Made by a program: the position numbers and the translations under genes. From Micromonospora sp. U21 (GTDB taxonomy: Bacteria > Actinomycetota > Actinomycetes > Mycobacteriales > Micromonosporaceae), in NCBI RefSeq assembly GCF_018070045.1, contig NZ_JAGPYK010000015.1, positions 106,873 through 170,872 of the forward strand: a DNA stretch of 64,000 nt, read 5' to 3'. Shown here in pieces: positions 9,301-18,171 of the stretch; within the stretch, counting starts at the first letter, position 1, and each line of letters begins with the position of its first letter. Under the pieces are notes generated by a model, which saw nothing but the letters and a program-made list of their open reading frames with translations, was not told the DNA's origin and did not search any database.

Positions 9301-10374
9301 GTGAGTGTCGCGTTGGTGACCGGGTCGGGTGGTCTCATCGGCTCCGAGGCGGTCCGGCACTTCGCCGGCCTCGGTCTGGACGTCGTCGGCATCGACAACG
9401 ACATGCGCCGGTACTTCTTCGGCGAGGACGGTTCCACCTCGTGGAGCCTGGAGCGGCTCAGCCGTGACCTGGGCACCGCGTACACCCACTTCGCCGTGGA
9501 CATCCGGGACCGGGACGGCCTGGAGCAGGTGTTCAAGAAGTACGGCTCGGACATCGCCGTGGTGATCCACAGCGCGGCGCAGCCGAGTCACGACTGGGCG
9601 GCCAAGGAGCCGTACACGGACTTCGACGTGAACGCCGGCGGCACGCTCAACATCCTGGAGAACACCCGACGGCACGCGATCGACGCGCCGTTCATCCACT
9701 GTTCCACCAACAAGGTCTACGGTGACCGGCCCAACAGCCTGCCGCTGATCGAGCTGGAGACCCGGTACGAGCTGCCCGAGGACCACCGCTGGTACCAGGG
9801 CATCACCGAGGACATGTCGATCGACAACTCGCTGCACTCTGTCTTCGGCGCCTCCAAGGTCGCCGCGGACGTGATGGTCCAGGAGTACGGGCGCTACTTC
9901 GACATGAAGACGGCCTGCTTCCGGGGCGGCACGCTGACCGGCCCGGCGCACTCGGCGGCCGAGCTGCACGGGTTCCTGGCCTACCTGATGCGCTGCGTCA
10001 TGGAGGGCCGGACGTACAACCTGTTCGGCTACAAGGGCAAGATGGTCCGCGACGCGATCCACTCGCGGGACGTGCTGACCGCGTTCGAGGCGTTCTTCCG
10101 GGCACCGCGGTCGGCGGAGGTCTACAACCTCGGCGGAGGCCGGCACTCCAACACCTCGCACATCGAGGCGTTCCGGATCGCCGAGGAGATCACCGGCCGC
10201 GAGGCTCAGGTCAACTACGTCGAGCAGAACCGCACCGGCGACCACCAGTGGTACGTGAGCAGCATGGCCCGGTTCGAGGAGCAGTACCCGGAGTGGAAGA
10301 TTACGTATGACGTCCCGATGATCCTGCGGGAGATCTACGAGGCCAACGTGGACAAGTGGGTGCCCCAGGCATGA
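9301..10374 (+). CDS. NAD-dependent nucleotide-sugar epimerase (CDP-paratose 2-epimerase-like)
   Basis: Short-chain extended epimerase/dehydratase, 357 residues. The N-terminal Rossmann motif GSGGLIGS is followed by a dinucleotide-binding VVGIDND strand and a STNKVYGDRPN segment followed by LPLIELETRYE. As I recall it, that last block is typical of CDP-tyvelose/paratose 2-epimerases. The GTG at 9301 is chosen because AGGAG lies at 9290-9294. The frame is open further upstream, but that part runs through the tRNA gene. The stop overlaps the next gene (ATGA), so the two probably act together on a surface sugar. Confidence 0.85.
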   Translation: MSVALVTGSGGLIGSEAVRHFAGLGLDVVGIDNDMRRYFFGEDGSTSWSLERLSRDLGTAYTHFAVDIRDRDGLEQVFKKYGSDIAVVIHSAAQPSHDWAAKEPYTDFDVNAGGTLNILENTRRHAIDAPFIHCSTNKVYGDRPNSLPLIELETRYELPEDHRWYQGITEDMSIDNSLHSVFGASKVAADVMVQEYGRYFDMKTACFRGGTLTGPAHSAAELHGFLAYLMRCVMEGRTYNLFGYKGKMVRDAIHSRDVLTAFEAFFRAPRSAEVYNLGGGRHSNTSHIEAFRIAEEITGREAQVNYVEQNRTGDHQWYVSSMARFEEQYPEWKITYDVPMILREIYEANVDKWVPQA

Positions 10375-11177
10375 CCGCCCAGACCAAGCGCAACGTGCTC
10401 GGCGTCCTGGTCGACGCCACCGACTACGCCGCGGCGACCGATGCCGTGGTGACCGCGGCGCACGAGCGGCGCCCGCTCGCGCTGACCGCGCTGGCCGTGC
10501 ACGGTGTGATGACCGGAGTGCTGGACCCGGCGCACAACGCCCGACTCAACTCCTTCGACGTGGTCACTCCCGACGGCCAGCCGGTGCGCTGGGCGCTCAA
10601 CCTGCTGCACCATGCCGGGCTCACGGACCGGGTCTACGGGCCGACGTTGACCCTGCACGTGCTCTCGCGCTTCGCCGACGAGGGACTGCCGGTCTACCTG
10701 TACGGCTCCACGGAGGAGACGCTGGCCAAGCTGATCCCGGCGCTGGAGCGGATGTTCCCGGCGCTGAAGATCGCCGGGGTGGAGCCGTCCAAGTTCCGCG
10801 CGGTCCAGCCGGGCGAGGACGCCGAGATCGCCGACCGCATCCGGTCCAGCGGCGCCCGGCTGGTCCTGGTCGGGCTCGGCTGCCCGCGCCAGGAGGTCTT
10901 CACGTACGCCATGCGGCCGTTGCTCGACATGCCGCTGATGGCGGTCGGCGCGGCCTTCGACTACCACGCCGGGCTGCTGCGCCAGCCGCCGTCGTGGATG
11001 CAACGCGCCGGCCTGGAGTGGTTCTGGCGGCTCGGCCTGGAGCCGAAGCGGCTCTGGCGCCGCTACGTGATCCTCAACCCGGCCTACCTGGCGCGGCTCG
11101 CCGGCCAGAAGACCGGCCTGTGGAAGGCCCGCCCACCGGCGCCCGCCACCGAGCGGCCGGCCACCTTCGCGGTCTGA
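10371..11177 (+). CDS. WecG/TagA/CpsF family glycosyltransferase
   Basis: 268-residue GT26-family enzyme. Such proteins transfer N-acetylmannosamine-type sugars onto lipid-linked intermediates at the inner face of the membrane. Visible family blocks are a TPDGQPVRWA substrate loop, YLYGSTEETL, LVLVGLGCPRQE and VGAAFDYHAG. The ATG at 10371 overlaps the epimerase stop, giving a two-gene unit, and a strong terminator follows. The exact sugar is not evident. Confidence 0.9.
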   Translation: MTAQTKRNVLGVLVDATDYAAATDAVVTAAHERRPLALTALAVHGVMTGVLDPAHNARLNSFDVVTPDGQPVRWALNLLHHAGLTDRVYGPTLTLHVLSRFADEGLPVYLYGSTEETLAKLIPALERMFPALKIAGVEPSKFRAVQPGEDAEIADRIRSSGARLVLVGLGCPRQEVFTYAMRPLLDMPLMAVGAAFDYHAGLLRQPPSWMQRAGLEWFWRLGLEPKRLWRRYVILNPAYLARLAGQKTGLWKARPPAPATERPATFAV

Positions 11178-11195
11178 GCCCGACCCGTACGGCAC

Positions 11196-11227
11196 GAGGC
11201 CCCACCCGGCGTTCCGGGTGGGGCCTC
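11196..11227 (+). terminator. Rho-independent-type terminator
   Basis: Perfect 14-base-pair stem with a CGTT loop, 18 bases after the glycosyltransferase stop and 16 bases before the minus-strand protease stop. It can serve both converging transcripts. Confidence 0.85.
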
Positions 11228-11243
11228 GGCCGTGGGAACCAGG

Positions 11244-13115
11244 TCAGAGGGTCAGGGTCCAGGTGTTGATGTAGCCGGTGTCCCCGGAGTAGACATCCCG
11301 CACCTGCAGCCGCCAGGTGCCGTTCGCCGCCTCGCTGGAGACGTTGGCGGTGTAGGTCGTGTTCACGTTGTTGGCGCTGTCGAAGTAGCTGCTGTTCTTC
11401 AGCCGGTACGCCGAGCCGTCCGGGGCGACCAGGTCGACCACCAGGTCACCGCGGTAGGTGTGCACGATGTTCACCGCGATGGTCGAGGACGCCGAGGCGT
11501 TGCGGCCGCAGCCGGCGATCGTGATCGAGCTGGACACGGTGGCGCCGGTGTCCGGGATCGCGACGTCGGTGCCGTTGCTGCCGGAGCAGCCGCCGCCACC
11601 CGAGCCGGTCACGGTCAACGTGTACGTGGCCGTACGGGTGCCTGCCGCGCCGCTGCCGGTGATGGTCACGGGGTAGCTGCCGGCGGGGGTGCTCGCCGAG
11701 GTGGCGATGGTGAGGGTGGACGAGCCGCCCGAGGTCACCGTCGACGGGCTGAACGACGCGGTCGCCCCGGCCGGCAGGCCACTGGCGGAGAGGCTGACCG
11801 ACTGGGCGGAGCCGGCGGTGGTGGCCGTGCCGACGGTGGCCGTCACCGAACCGCCCGGCGCGGTGGAGCCGGAGGTCGGCGACACCGAGACCGAGAAGTC
11901 ATTGGCCGGCGGGGTGCCGTTCACGACGTAGAGCAGCCGGTTCGGGGTGCCGGTGCCGACGTTGGTCACCACGTTCGGGGTGGAGTTGTTGACCAGGTTG
12001 TCCCGGACCTGCTGCGGGCTCCACGACGGGTTCGCCGAGAGCACGAGCGCCGCGGCCCCGGCGACGTGCGGCGACGCCATCGAGGTGCCGCTGATGGTGT
12101 TCGTCGCGCTGCTGCCGGTGTACCAGGCCGAGGTGATGTTGACGCCCGGGGCCAGGATGTCGACGCAGGTGCCGAAGTTGGAGAAGCTCGCTGCGGCGTC
12201 GTTGTTCTGCGTCGCACCCACGGTGATCGCGGAGGCGACCCGGGCCGGGGAGTAGTTGCAGGCGTTCTGCCGGACACCGAGGGCGTTGCCGTTGCCGGCG
12301 GCGACCGCGTACGTGACGCCGGAGTTGATCGAGTTGGTGACGGCCGCGTCGATCGAACTGTTGGCGCCACCACCGAGGCTCATGTTGGCCACGGCCGGCT
12401 TGACCGCGTTGGCGGTCACCCAGTCGATACCGGCCACCACCTGGGCGTTGGTGCCGCTGCCCTGGCAGTTGAGCACTCGGACGCCGACGATCTGGACGCC
12501 CTTGGCCACCCCGTACGCCGAGCCACCAACCGTGCCCGCCACGTGCGTGCCGTGGCCGTTGCAGTCGTCGGCGGAGCCGCCGTCCACCGCGTCGAAGCCC
12601 GAGACGGCTCGCCCGCCGAAGTCGTTGTGCCCGTACAGCACGCCGGTGTCGATGACGTAGGCGCGGACGTTCGACGCCGTGTTCGGGTAGGTGTACGAGC
12701 TGTTCAGGGGCAGGTTCCGCTGGTCGATCCGGTCCAGGCCCCAGGATGGCGGGTTGGGCTGGGTGCCGGCGATCGAGACGGTGTGGTTCTGCTCGACGTA
12801 CGCCACCGCCGGGTCGGCTGCGATCCGTGCGGCGGCCTTCGCGCCGACCCGGATCTCGAAGCCGCGCAGCGCCGCGCCGTAGGTGCGTGCCACCGTGCCA
12901 CCGTGCCGGTTGGCCAGCCGGTCCGCGTTGTCGCCGACCGTGCCCCGGCTGACGGCGGTGTCCTCGAAGACGACGATGTAGCTGTCCGCGACGGCCGTGT
13001 CCCCACCCGCCGCCCGGATGGCTCCGGTCGGTTCGGCGGCCAGGGCGGGTGTGGCTGCGGCCAACAGCGTCAGTGCGGCCACCCCGACGAGTACGGACCT
13101 GTGGGCAAGATTCAT
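11244..13115 (-). CDS. Secreted S8 subtilisin-like serine protease with C-terminal P domain
   Basis: 623 residues. A Sec signal peptide (about 1-27, ending PALAA) is followed by an inhibitor-I9 propeptide (45-113) and the S8 domain with catalytic Asp156 (VIDTG), His188 (NGHGTHVAG) and Ser345 (SGTSMASPHVAG). Next come a Ser/Thr/Gly-rich Ig-like linker and a P/proprotein-convertase-type beta domain (about 510-623) with paired Cys residues. The layout indicates an exported, self-processing protease. Minus strand, ATG 13115, converging on the glycosyltransferase. Confidence 0.94.
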   Translation of the reverse strand: MNLAHRSVLVGVAALTLLAAATPALAAEPTGAIRAAGGDTAVADSYIVVFEDTAVSRGTVGDNADRLANRHGGTVARTYGAALRGFEIRVGAKAAARIAADPAVAYVEQNHTVSIAGTQPNPPSWGLDRIDQRNLPLNSSYTYPNTASNVRAYVIDTGVLYGHNDFGGRAVSGFDAVDGGSADDCNGHGTHVAGTVGGSAYGVAKGVQIVGVRVLNCQGSGTNAQVVAGIDWVTANAVKPAVANMSLGGGANSSIDAAVTNSINSGVTYAVAAGNGNALGVRQNACNYSPARVASAITVGATQNNDAAASFSNFGTCVDILAPGVNITSAWYTGSSATNTISGTSMASPHVAGAAALVLSANPSWSPQQVRDNLVNNSTPNVVTNVGTGTPNRLLYVVNGTPPANDFSVSVSPTSGSTAPGGSVTATVGTATTAGSAQSVSLSASGLPAGATASFSPSTVTSGGSSTLTIATSASTPAGSYPVTITGSGAAGTRTATYTLTVTGSGGGGCSGSNGTDVAIPDTGATVSSSITIAGCGRNASASSTIAVNIVHTYRGDLVVDLVAPDGSAYRLKNSSYFDSANNVNTTYTANVSSEAANGTWRLQVRDVYSGDTGYINTWTLTL

Positions 13116-13328
13116 CTCTTACCTCCCTCCGACCGGCAGCCGCCCGACGCGGGTCCCGCTCAGATCCATGACCGCCGATCTTTCCGAGAGTAGATCAGTG
13201 CAGTGACGGAGATAAACATGTCGGATCTTCCATAACGCGGAAAGGATGCCCCTACGGGGACGGCGTCCGGGACGAACGAGGGCTGCGCCCGGATTCGCGG
13301 ACGGCCGCGATCGGAGAGGCTGACCAGC

Positions 13329-13928
13329 ATGGAGAGCCCCCTCGCCGCCCTGCTGCCGATCGCCGTCCTGTGGCTGGCCGCCGGCGTGGTCGCGGACGGC
13401 CTGCCCCGGCTGGACCGCGCCCGCGCGCTGCGCCGACGCGCTGGACACCTGCTCATCCTGACCCTCGTGGGCCTCACGCTCACGGTGACCGTGCTTGCGG
13501 CCGGGTTGTTCACTGCCGGAAACAGCCCGGCCGATCAGGCCGCCGCCGCCCTCAACATCGCCGGGCTTCCCACCCTCGTGGTGGCGGTCTGCACCGTACG
13601 CCGGGTGCGCCGGCTCCAAGCCGGCGCGGGAGCGTTCGCCGCAGCGCCGGAGACGCCCGCGCCGCACGGCCTTCGGGCCGCCGCGGCGCACCCTCTGATC
13701 GGGTTGCCGTTGCAGGTCACCGCTGTGCTGACGGTGCCCGCAGTGGTCGCGGCGAGCGGCACCGATCTGCTCGCCGCACCGGGCGTCACCGGTCCGGCGA
13801 TCACCGTCGGCGCGCTCGGGATCCTGGCCATCGGCGTCCGGCACGCGCTCCGGCACAGCAGGCTCGCCGAGCGGGCCCGGCCGGACCCACCGCGGTCAGC
13901 GCGAGCGACCGGACCCCTGCACGTATAG
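13329..13928 (+). CDS. Hypothetical integral membrane protein
   Basis: 199 residues with about five hydrophobic stretches (residues 3-22, 40-62, 75-90, 123-145, 150-170) and short basic loops; no recognisable domain. ATG at 13329. The last 33 bases overlap the minus-strand gene ending at 13896, so either this C terminus (SARATGPLHV) or the other gene's end may be mis-set. The 213-base gap before it also holds the protease promoter region. Confidence 0.6.
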   Translation: MESPLAALLPIAVLWLAAGVVADGLPRLDRARALRRRAGHLLILTLVGLTLTVTVLAAGLFTAGNSPADQAAAALNIAGLPTLVVAVCTVRRVRRLQAGAGAFAAAPETPAPHGLRAAAAHPLIGLPLQVTAVLTVPAVVAASGTDLLAAPGVTGPAITVGALGILAIGVRHALRHSRLAERARPDPPRSARATGPLHV

Positions 13929-14297
13929 CAGCTCCAGGATCGCCCGGGTCGCCTCGAACCAGCGGTCCAGCCAGCCCGGCGGCGGCACGCTGCCCTTCGG
14001 CGGCAGCTCCATCAGCAGGCCGCGCAGCAACGGGTGGTCAGCCAGCGACCCGGTAGGCTCCATCGGCCAGCCGCTCGGCGGGAAGGACGGCTCGACCAGT
14101 GGGTTCGGGTCCAGTGAGGGCAGGGAGAGCGGCGTGTCGCTCGCCTCGGCCGCCGGAGCCTCCCGCCCGCTCATCTCCTGGTCGGTCGAGACCACCTCGG
14201 TCAGTACGGTGTCCCGACGCGCCCCGCGGTACTTGCCACCGAACCGCTCCGGCTTGCCCGGACCGTTGGTGAGGTTGTCTGACCCGATCGTCGTCAT
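13896..14297 (-). CDS. Hypothetical protein
   Basis: 133 residues, not recognised. The N-terminal part is hydrophilic (KPERFGGKYRGARRD), the middle is Pro/Ser-rich and acidic, and the C terminus (WLDRWFEATRAILELLYVQGSG) looks like an amphipathic helix. No signal peptide or membrane segment. ATG at 14297. Codon use is like that of its neighbours. It converges with and slightly overlaps the preceding membrane protein gene. Confidence 0.55.
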   Translation of the reverse strand: MTTIGSDNLTNGPGKPERFGGKYRGARRDTVLTEVVSTDQEMSGREAPAAEASDTPLSLPSLDPNPLVEPSFPPSGWPMEPTGSLADHPLLRGLLMELPPKGSVPPPGWLDRWFEATRAILELLYVQGSGRSR

Positions 14298-14470
14298 CCG
14301 TCTCGCCTGCCTCGCTGGGTTGCGGATCGGTGCGGCGGGTCGTCGTCGGCCAGCGCCGTACCGACGGGTTCAACGAGACGGACCCGCTGTGGCGACGGGA
14401 TTCCCGATGGAACCTCGCCGACCGCACCTCCGCGCGGCGAGCGGGGCCCGGCCAGCCCGGCCACGCGAAG

Positions 14471-14500
14471 GTCCCCGTCCGGTCGGGACCGGACGGGGAC
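14471..14500 (-). terminator. Terminator of the XRE/DUF397 operon
   Basis: Perfect 14-base-pair stem with a two-base GG centre, 18 bases past the DUF397 stop. The rest of the 14298-14517 gap shows no gene. Confidence 0.75.
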
Positions 14501-14517
14501 GTCACGTGACCGCTCGG

Positions 14518-14745
14518 TCAGGCCGAGCCGAACGCACCACCTCTGGTGCCGGCGACGAAGGCATGCCAGTCACCCGGGGCGAAGACCAGGGCCGGGCCGG
14601 CCTTGTCCTTCGAGTCCCGCACTCCGACCGCCCCGGTCACGTACGCCACCTCCACGCAGTTGTCACAGTTCGGCCCGCTCTTCGAGCTCTTGAACCACGT
14701 TGCCTGCGTCAGGTCCACGGGGAACCCCTTGGTCGCCATTTCCAC
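14518..14745 (-). CDS. DUF397 domain protein
   Basis: 75-residue DUF397 protein with the family signature W-KSSKSG---C---VEVA, VRDSKD--GP and a final W-AF-AG block. Members pair with XRE/DUF5753 regulators in actinobacteria (BldB/WhiJ-like systems) and are thought to modulate them. The ATG at 14745 overlaps the regulator's 3' end by 37 bases; ATG 14739 is an alternative start. The pair forms one operon closed by the terminator at 14471-14500. Confidence 0.9.
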   Translation of the reverse strand: MEMATKGFPVDLTQATWFKSSKSGPNCDNCVEVAYVTGAVGVRDSKDKAGPALVFAPGDWHAFVAGTRGGAFGSA

Positions 14746-15590
14746 AACGGCTCCTCTGCCAGTTTTGCGATGTGTGCGACGGACTCCTCCGGACGAATGG
14801 CCGCGGCGCGGATGTGATCGAAGATGAAGCTGTACTTCTGTAGTTCGTCGCTCTTCTCAAGGAAAAGCCCACCCGTGGCGTTCTCCGCGTACACGACATC
14901 CGGATCACCGGGCTCGGGGAAGCTGAGGATCGTGAAGGTGCCGTCCATGCCGGCGTGCGCACCCACCTCGAAAGGCAGGATCTGCAACGTCACGTTCGGC
15001 AACTCGGCCACTTCGACCAACCGCTTGAGCTGGCCACGCATCACCTCGTCCCCACCCACCGGCCTGCTTACCACCGCCTCATCGAGCACCACCCACAGAT
15101 CGACCGGATCGTCCTGAGTCAGCAACGACTGACGACCGAGGCGGACACGGACACGTTGTGCGACCTGGTCCGGGGTGAAGTCCGGCCGAGCGGCGCGGAT
15201 CATCGCCCCGGCGTACTCCTCGGTCTCCAACAGACCGGGCACCACCTGCTGCTCGTACGCCCGGATCGAACTCGCCGCGGCCTCCAGCCCGACGTACGCG
15301 CCGACGAGCACGGTGCTGTACGGGTGCCACCAGCCCTTCTGCCGGGCCTCCCGGGCGATCTGCACGAGTTCGTCGCTCTCGGCACCGACCACGCCGTAAA
15401 TCCGCAGCATGTCCCGGACGTCGCGCGGGGTGGCCGTGGTGTGCCCGGTCTCGATCCGGGAGACCTTCGACGCCGAGCACTCCAACTGCTCGGCGACGAC
15501 TTCGATGGTGATCCCGGCGGATTCCCGCTGGCGGCGTAGCTCGGCACCGAGCCGCCGCCGCCGGATGGTGGGGCTGCGCCGCTCACTCAT
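14709..15590 (-). CDS. XRE-family transcriptional regulator with DUF5753
   Basis: 293 residues. An N-terminal helix-turn-helix (about 12-70: LRRQRESAGITIEVVAEQL, SASKVSRIETG) precedes a DUF5753 ligand/partner domain (about 100-285) containing YEQQVVPGLLETEEYA and VLDEAVV. DUF5753 regulators of this type control development or secondary metabolism in streptomycetes; the target here is unknown. ATG at 15590 faces a 625-base divergent gap. Confidence 0.93.
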   Translation of the reverse strand: MSERRSPTIRRRRLGAELRRQRESAGITIEVVAEQLECSASKVSRIETGHTTATPRDVRDMLRIYGVVGAESDELVQIAREARQKGWWHPYSTVLVGAYVGLEAAASSIRAYEQQVVPGLLETEEYAGAMIRAARPDFTPDQVAQRVRVRLGRQSLLTQDDPVDLWVVLDEAVVSRPVGGDEVMRGQLKRLVEVAELPNVTLQILPFEVGAHAGMDGTFTILSFPEPGDPDVVYAENATGGLFLEKSDELQKYSFIFDHIRAAAIRPEESVAHIAKLAEEPLWKWRPRGSPWT

Positions 15591-16215
15591 GGCGCTCCCC
15601 GGTCACTGGTCCCCGCCGCTGGCTGCTCGACCCCACTCGGGCTACCTCCGGTCGACGCGCCACTGGCTGCCGCCCGCCGGGGGCGCGACCGTCGACCGGC
15701 GAGCGTTCGCGGCGAAGGGGGTGGTGCCGGTCATCGGCCGGCCGCGACGGGCGAAACCGGCCCTCAGTGTGCCGCCCGGACACGGATGGCTTCAAGCGCC
15801 GCTTTGCGGAAGGGACTCACGTATCGGCAAAAGTCGACGTGCAACTTGCATGAAGCACGTCCCTGATGCACTCTGTCCGTATGGCACGGATCACTCAGCG
15901 TCTCCGTCCGGTCCCCCGGTGTGGTGATCCCACCGACCCCGGGAAGCCGGGCACGACGCGGGCCCGGCCGGCGACACCGAGAGCTGCTCCGGGGTGAGGA
16001 CCCCGCCGCTGCAAGCCAGCCGGCTGCGGCGGCGGGCGCGGTTCCCGGAAGCAGCCGGGTGATGGTCGGGTGGCGGCACGCCACCAGCGCAGTACGGCCC
16101 GACCACCACCACCCGCACCACCGGTCCACGAGGCGCGACCCCGTCACCGGGCCGAGACGTTCCCCCGATCAGTCACCGCCGGCACGCCTGCCGGCCGACC
16201 TTCCCAGGAGCCCAT
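15591..16215. promoter_or_regulatory. Divergent regulatory gap with inverted repeat and XRE-locus motif
   Basis: No convincing gene is seen in these 625 bases. An inverted repeat ACGTGC-N12-GCACGT spans 15837-15860 and contains TTGCAT. Just downstream, 15869-15887 reads CACTCTG-TCC-GTATGGCAC, nearly the same as the motif before the second XRE gene (45810-45829). Short open frames of 25 and 40 codons begin at 15850 and 15881 but have no support beyond being open. Confidence 0.5.
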
Positions 16216-16500
16216 GTGCTTCCCCGCTCCGGTGACGTACTGCACGTGACTCGCGCGGCGAGTGTCCAGTTCCTCAGGCCCATCAAGTTCCGGGTGATCC
16301 GGGTGCTCGACTGGCCAACCTACGACGGTTGGCTCTGGCTCGACGGCTACGAGTTGAACACCGCGGGCGACGCGGTCACCCGTCGGTCGATCTTCGTCCA
16401 GCGGGACGGGCTGCAACAGGTGCACGCCGCACCGGAGCCCCGCCCGCACACCGTACGGAGCCGGCGACCGGTCGTCCGTACGCCGGTCCGGGTGGGCTGA
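16216..16500 (+). CDS. Small conserved hypothetical protein
   Basis: 94 residues beginning at GTG 16216 with AGGAG at 16206-16210. A compact beta-like core (DVLHVTRAASVQF, FRVIRVLDWPTYDGWLWLDG) is followed by a basic, disordered tail. From memory, close relatives are common in Micromonosporaceae, often beside XRE/DUF397 genes; the function is unknown. It is transcribed away from the XRE gene across the gap with the shared motif. Confidence 0.7.
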   Translation: MLPRSGDVLHVTRAASVQFLRPIKFRVIRVLDWPTYDGWLWLDGYELNTAGDAVTRRSIFVQRDGLQQVHAAPEPRPHTVRSRRPVVRTPVRVG

Positions 16501-16598
16501 CCAACGCGATCCGCCGCCGGTGGGCGTGCCAGCGCCATAGAATTGGTACGCCCACCCCGGCACCGTTCCACCCGCGCGTCCAGGGCCCTGAGCCTGGG

Positions 16599-17045
16599 AT
16601 GGTCATGGTCAATCAGCCCGCCATGCGGCGGCACCACCGCTCCCGTACCGCCTACGCTTTTGGACTGCTCGCCCTGCTCGGGGCCGTGACCATGCTCGTG
16701 GTCCTGGCCCGCGACCCGGCGCTGTCGTCCACCCGGCTGACCACTCCGGTGCCGGCACCGGAAATCACCGTGGTCGACGCCGACCCACCGACGGACGACG
16801 AACCCGGCTGGTTCGACACCCACGCCCCTGACGGCCGCGCCGACGCGATCGACCCGACCGGCCCGGCGACCGGGGCCGGCGCCGGCGGCGGTCAGTCCGA
16901 CGGGCGGCAGGAGATCACCGAAGCCGGTCCGGCACGGCACACCGCGACGGACGTCCGCCGCTCGCTGTTCTGGTCCGGGATCTTCGGCCTCACCATCTCG
17001 CTGGTCGGCCTCGGCCTGGTCGGCACCCGCCGCCGGATGTGGTGA
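16599..17045 (+). CDS. Hypothetical two-helix membrane protein
   Basis: 148 residues from ATG 16599 (ATG 16605 also possible). Membrane helix 1 is at about 18-40 (AYAFGLLALLGAVTMLVVLA), an acidic, Pro/Gly-rich extracytoplasmic region follows, and helix 2 is near the C terminus (FWSGIFGLTISLVGLGLVG) before a short basic tail RRRMW. No known domain. The longer upstream frame shadows the previous gene. Confidence 0.6.
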   Translation: MVMVNQPAMRRHHRSRTAYAFGLLALLGAVTMLVVLARDPALSSTRLTTPVPAPEITVVDADPPTDDEPGWFDTHAPDGRADAIDPTGPATGAGAGGGQSDGRQEITEAGPARHTATDVRRSLFWSGIFGLTISLVGLGLVGTRRRMW

Positions 17046-17056
17046 GCACCGGTCAG

Positions 17057-17956
17057 TCACGGCGTGCGCGTCACCGTCGGGCTCGGCCTGGCCGGGCTGG
17101 TCCCGGTCGAGGGCCGGGCCTGGGAGACGACCAGCAGCACCTCCTCGTCGGTGGGCACGGTGCTGCCGGAATCCGGTTCGGTGCCCACCACCGTCCCCGG
17201 TGGCAGCTCGGACGGGCGGTACACCACCCGGTAGCTCAGGCCGAGCCGGTCCAGCAGCCCTTCCGCGGTGGCCTGCGGCAGACCGGCAAGTGGCGGCACC
17301 GGCACCGCGGCCGCCGCCGTGGTGGCCGCCGGGCTGCTCGGCGCCGCGCTGGTCGGCGCCGCCGAGGTCGGGGCCGCGCTGGTCGGTGCGGCGCTGGTCG
17401 GTGCGGCGCTGGTGGCACCGGGCGGCGGTAGCGACGGAGTGGACCCCGGATCGTCGTCCCGGTCGGAGTCCTGCGCGGCGAGCGCCACCCACAGCGCGGC
17501 GCCGAGCAGCCCGGCGAGCAGGAGCGCGAGCACTCCCCAGAGGATCGGCAGCCACCAGCGTCGGCCACCCTGTTCCTCGGCGTACCACTCTCCGGAGGGC
17601 TCGGCCGGTCGGGGCGCCCGTACCTCCGCCCGCCCGGACCACGGCGCCGGGCTCACCCGCTCGGCAGGCATCCGCGCGGTCGGGTCGACCGGTGTGCCCG
17701 GCTGCGCCAGCGCGGCACGGTCGATCGGCATGGTCTGGTCGGGCGACGCAGCGGGACCCGTCGCGGCACGGTCGATCGGCGCGGTCTCATCCGGCGACGC
17801 GGCACGGTCGATCGGCATGGTCTCGTCGGGTGACGCGGTGGTAGGGGTGACGGGTCCGGGCGACGGTGGCGGCTCCGGCCGGTCGGCGGTGGGGGGTAGC
17901 GGGCGCGTCCGGTCGTCGTGCTCCCCGGCGGGCGGCTCCTGGCGGTCGTCGCTCAT
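17057..17956 (-). CDS. PASTA-domain membrane protein (no kinase domain)
   Basis: 299 residues from ATG 17956 (GAAAGGA upstream). The cytoplasmic N terminus is Pro/Asp-rich and carries repeated ASPDETMPIDRA-like units. One transmembrane helix (WWLPILWGVLALLLAGLLGAALWVALAA) is followed by a TSAAP repeat linker and a single C-terminal PASTA repeat (VPPLAGLPQATAEGLLDRLG). The shape resembles PknB without its kinase, suggesting a muropeptide- or wall-binding sensor. The next gene downstream of its promoter is a paralogue. Function is inferred only from the domain. Confidence 0.8.
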   Translation of the reverse strand: MSDDRQEPPAGEHDDRTRPLPPTADRPEPPPSPGPVTPTTASPDETMPIDRAASPDETAPIDRAATGPAASPDQTMPIDRAALAQPGTPVDPTARMPAERVSPAPWSGRAEVRAPRPAEPSGEWYAEEQGGRRWWLPILWGVLALLLAGLLGAALWVALAAQDSDRDDDPGSTPSLPPPGATSAAPTSAAPTSAAPTSAAPTSAAPSSPAATTAAAAVPVPPLAGLPQATAEGLLDRLGLSYRVVYRPSELPPGTVVGTEPDSGSTVPTDEEVLLVVSQARPSTGTSPARPSPTVTRTP

Positions 17957-18171
17957 CGCACGTCCTTTCCCGAACCGGGCGGGCGCCATGGCCCTCGACC
18001 GCCAACCTAACCGCCCGCACGGTCATCGGCCGGGATCAGCGGCCCGAACCGCCCGGCCCGGTCGGGCACCGAGGGATGCCCGGCATTCGCCCGCCGCTGA
18101 GGGCCGGACTCCGGGGCGGGATCGCTTGTACGCGCCAGATCAGCGGTGGAGATGGGTTCGCGGACCGGAGA

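Noticed and set aside
15850..16000. Two tiny plus-strand ORFs starting at 15850 (25 codons) and 15881 (40 codons)
   Set aside because: Open frames of this length are expected by chance at this G+C content; no clear ribosome site or recognisable sequence.
17730..17840. Possible CRISPR-like repeated 30-base units
   Set aside because: The repeats are in-frame protein repeats (ASPDETMPIDRA) inside the PASTA gene, with no spacers.
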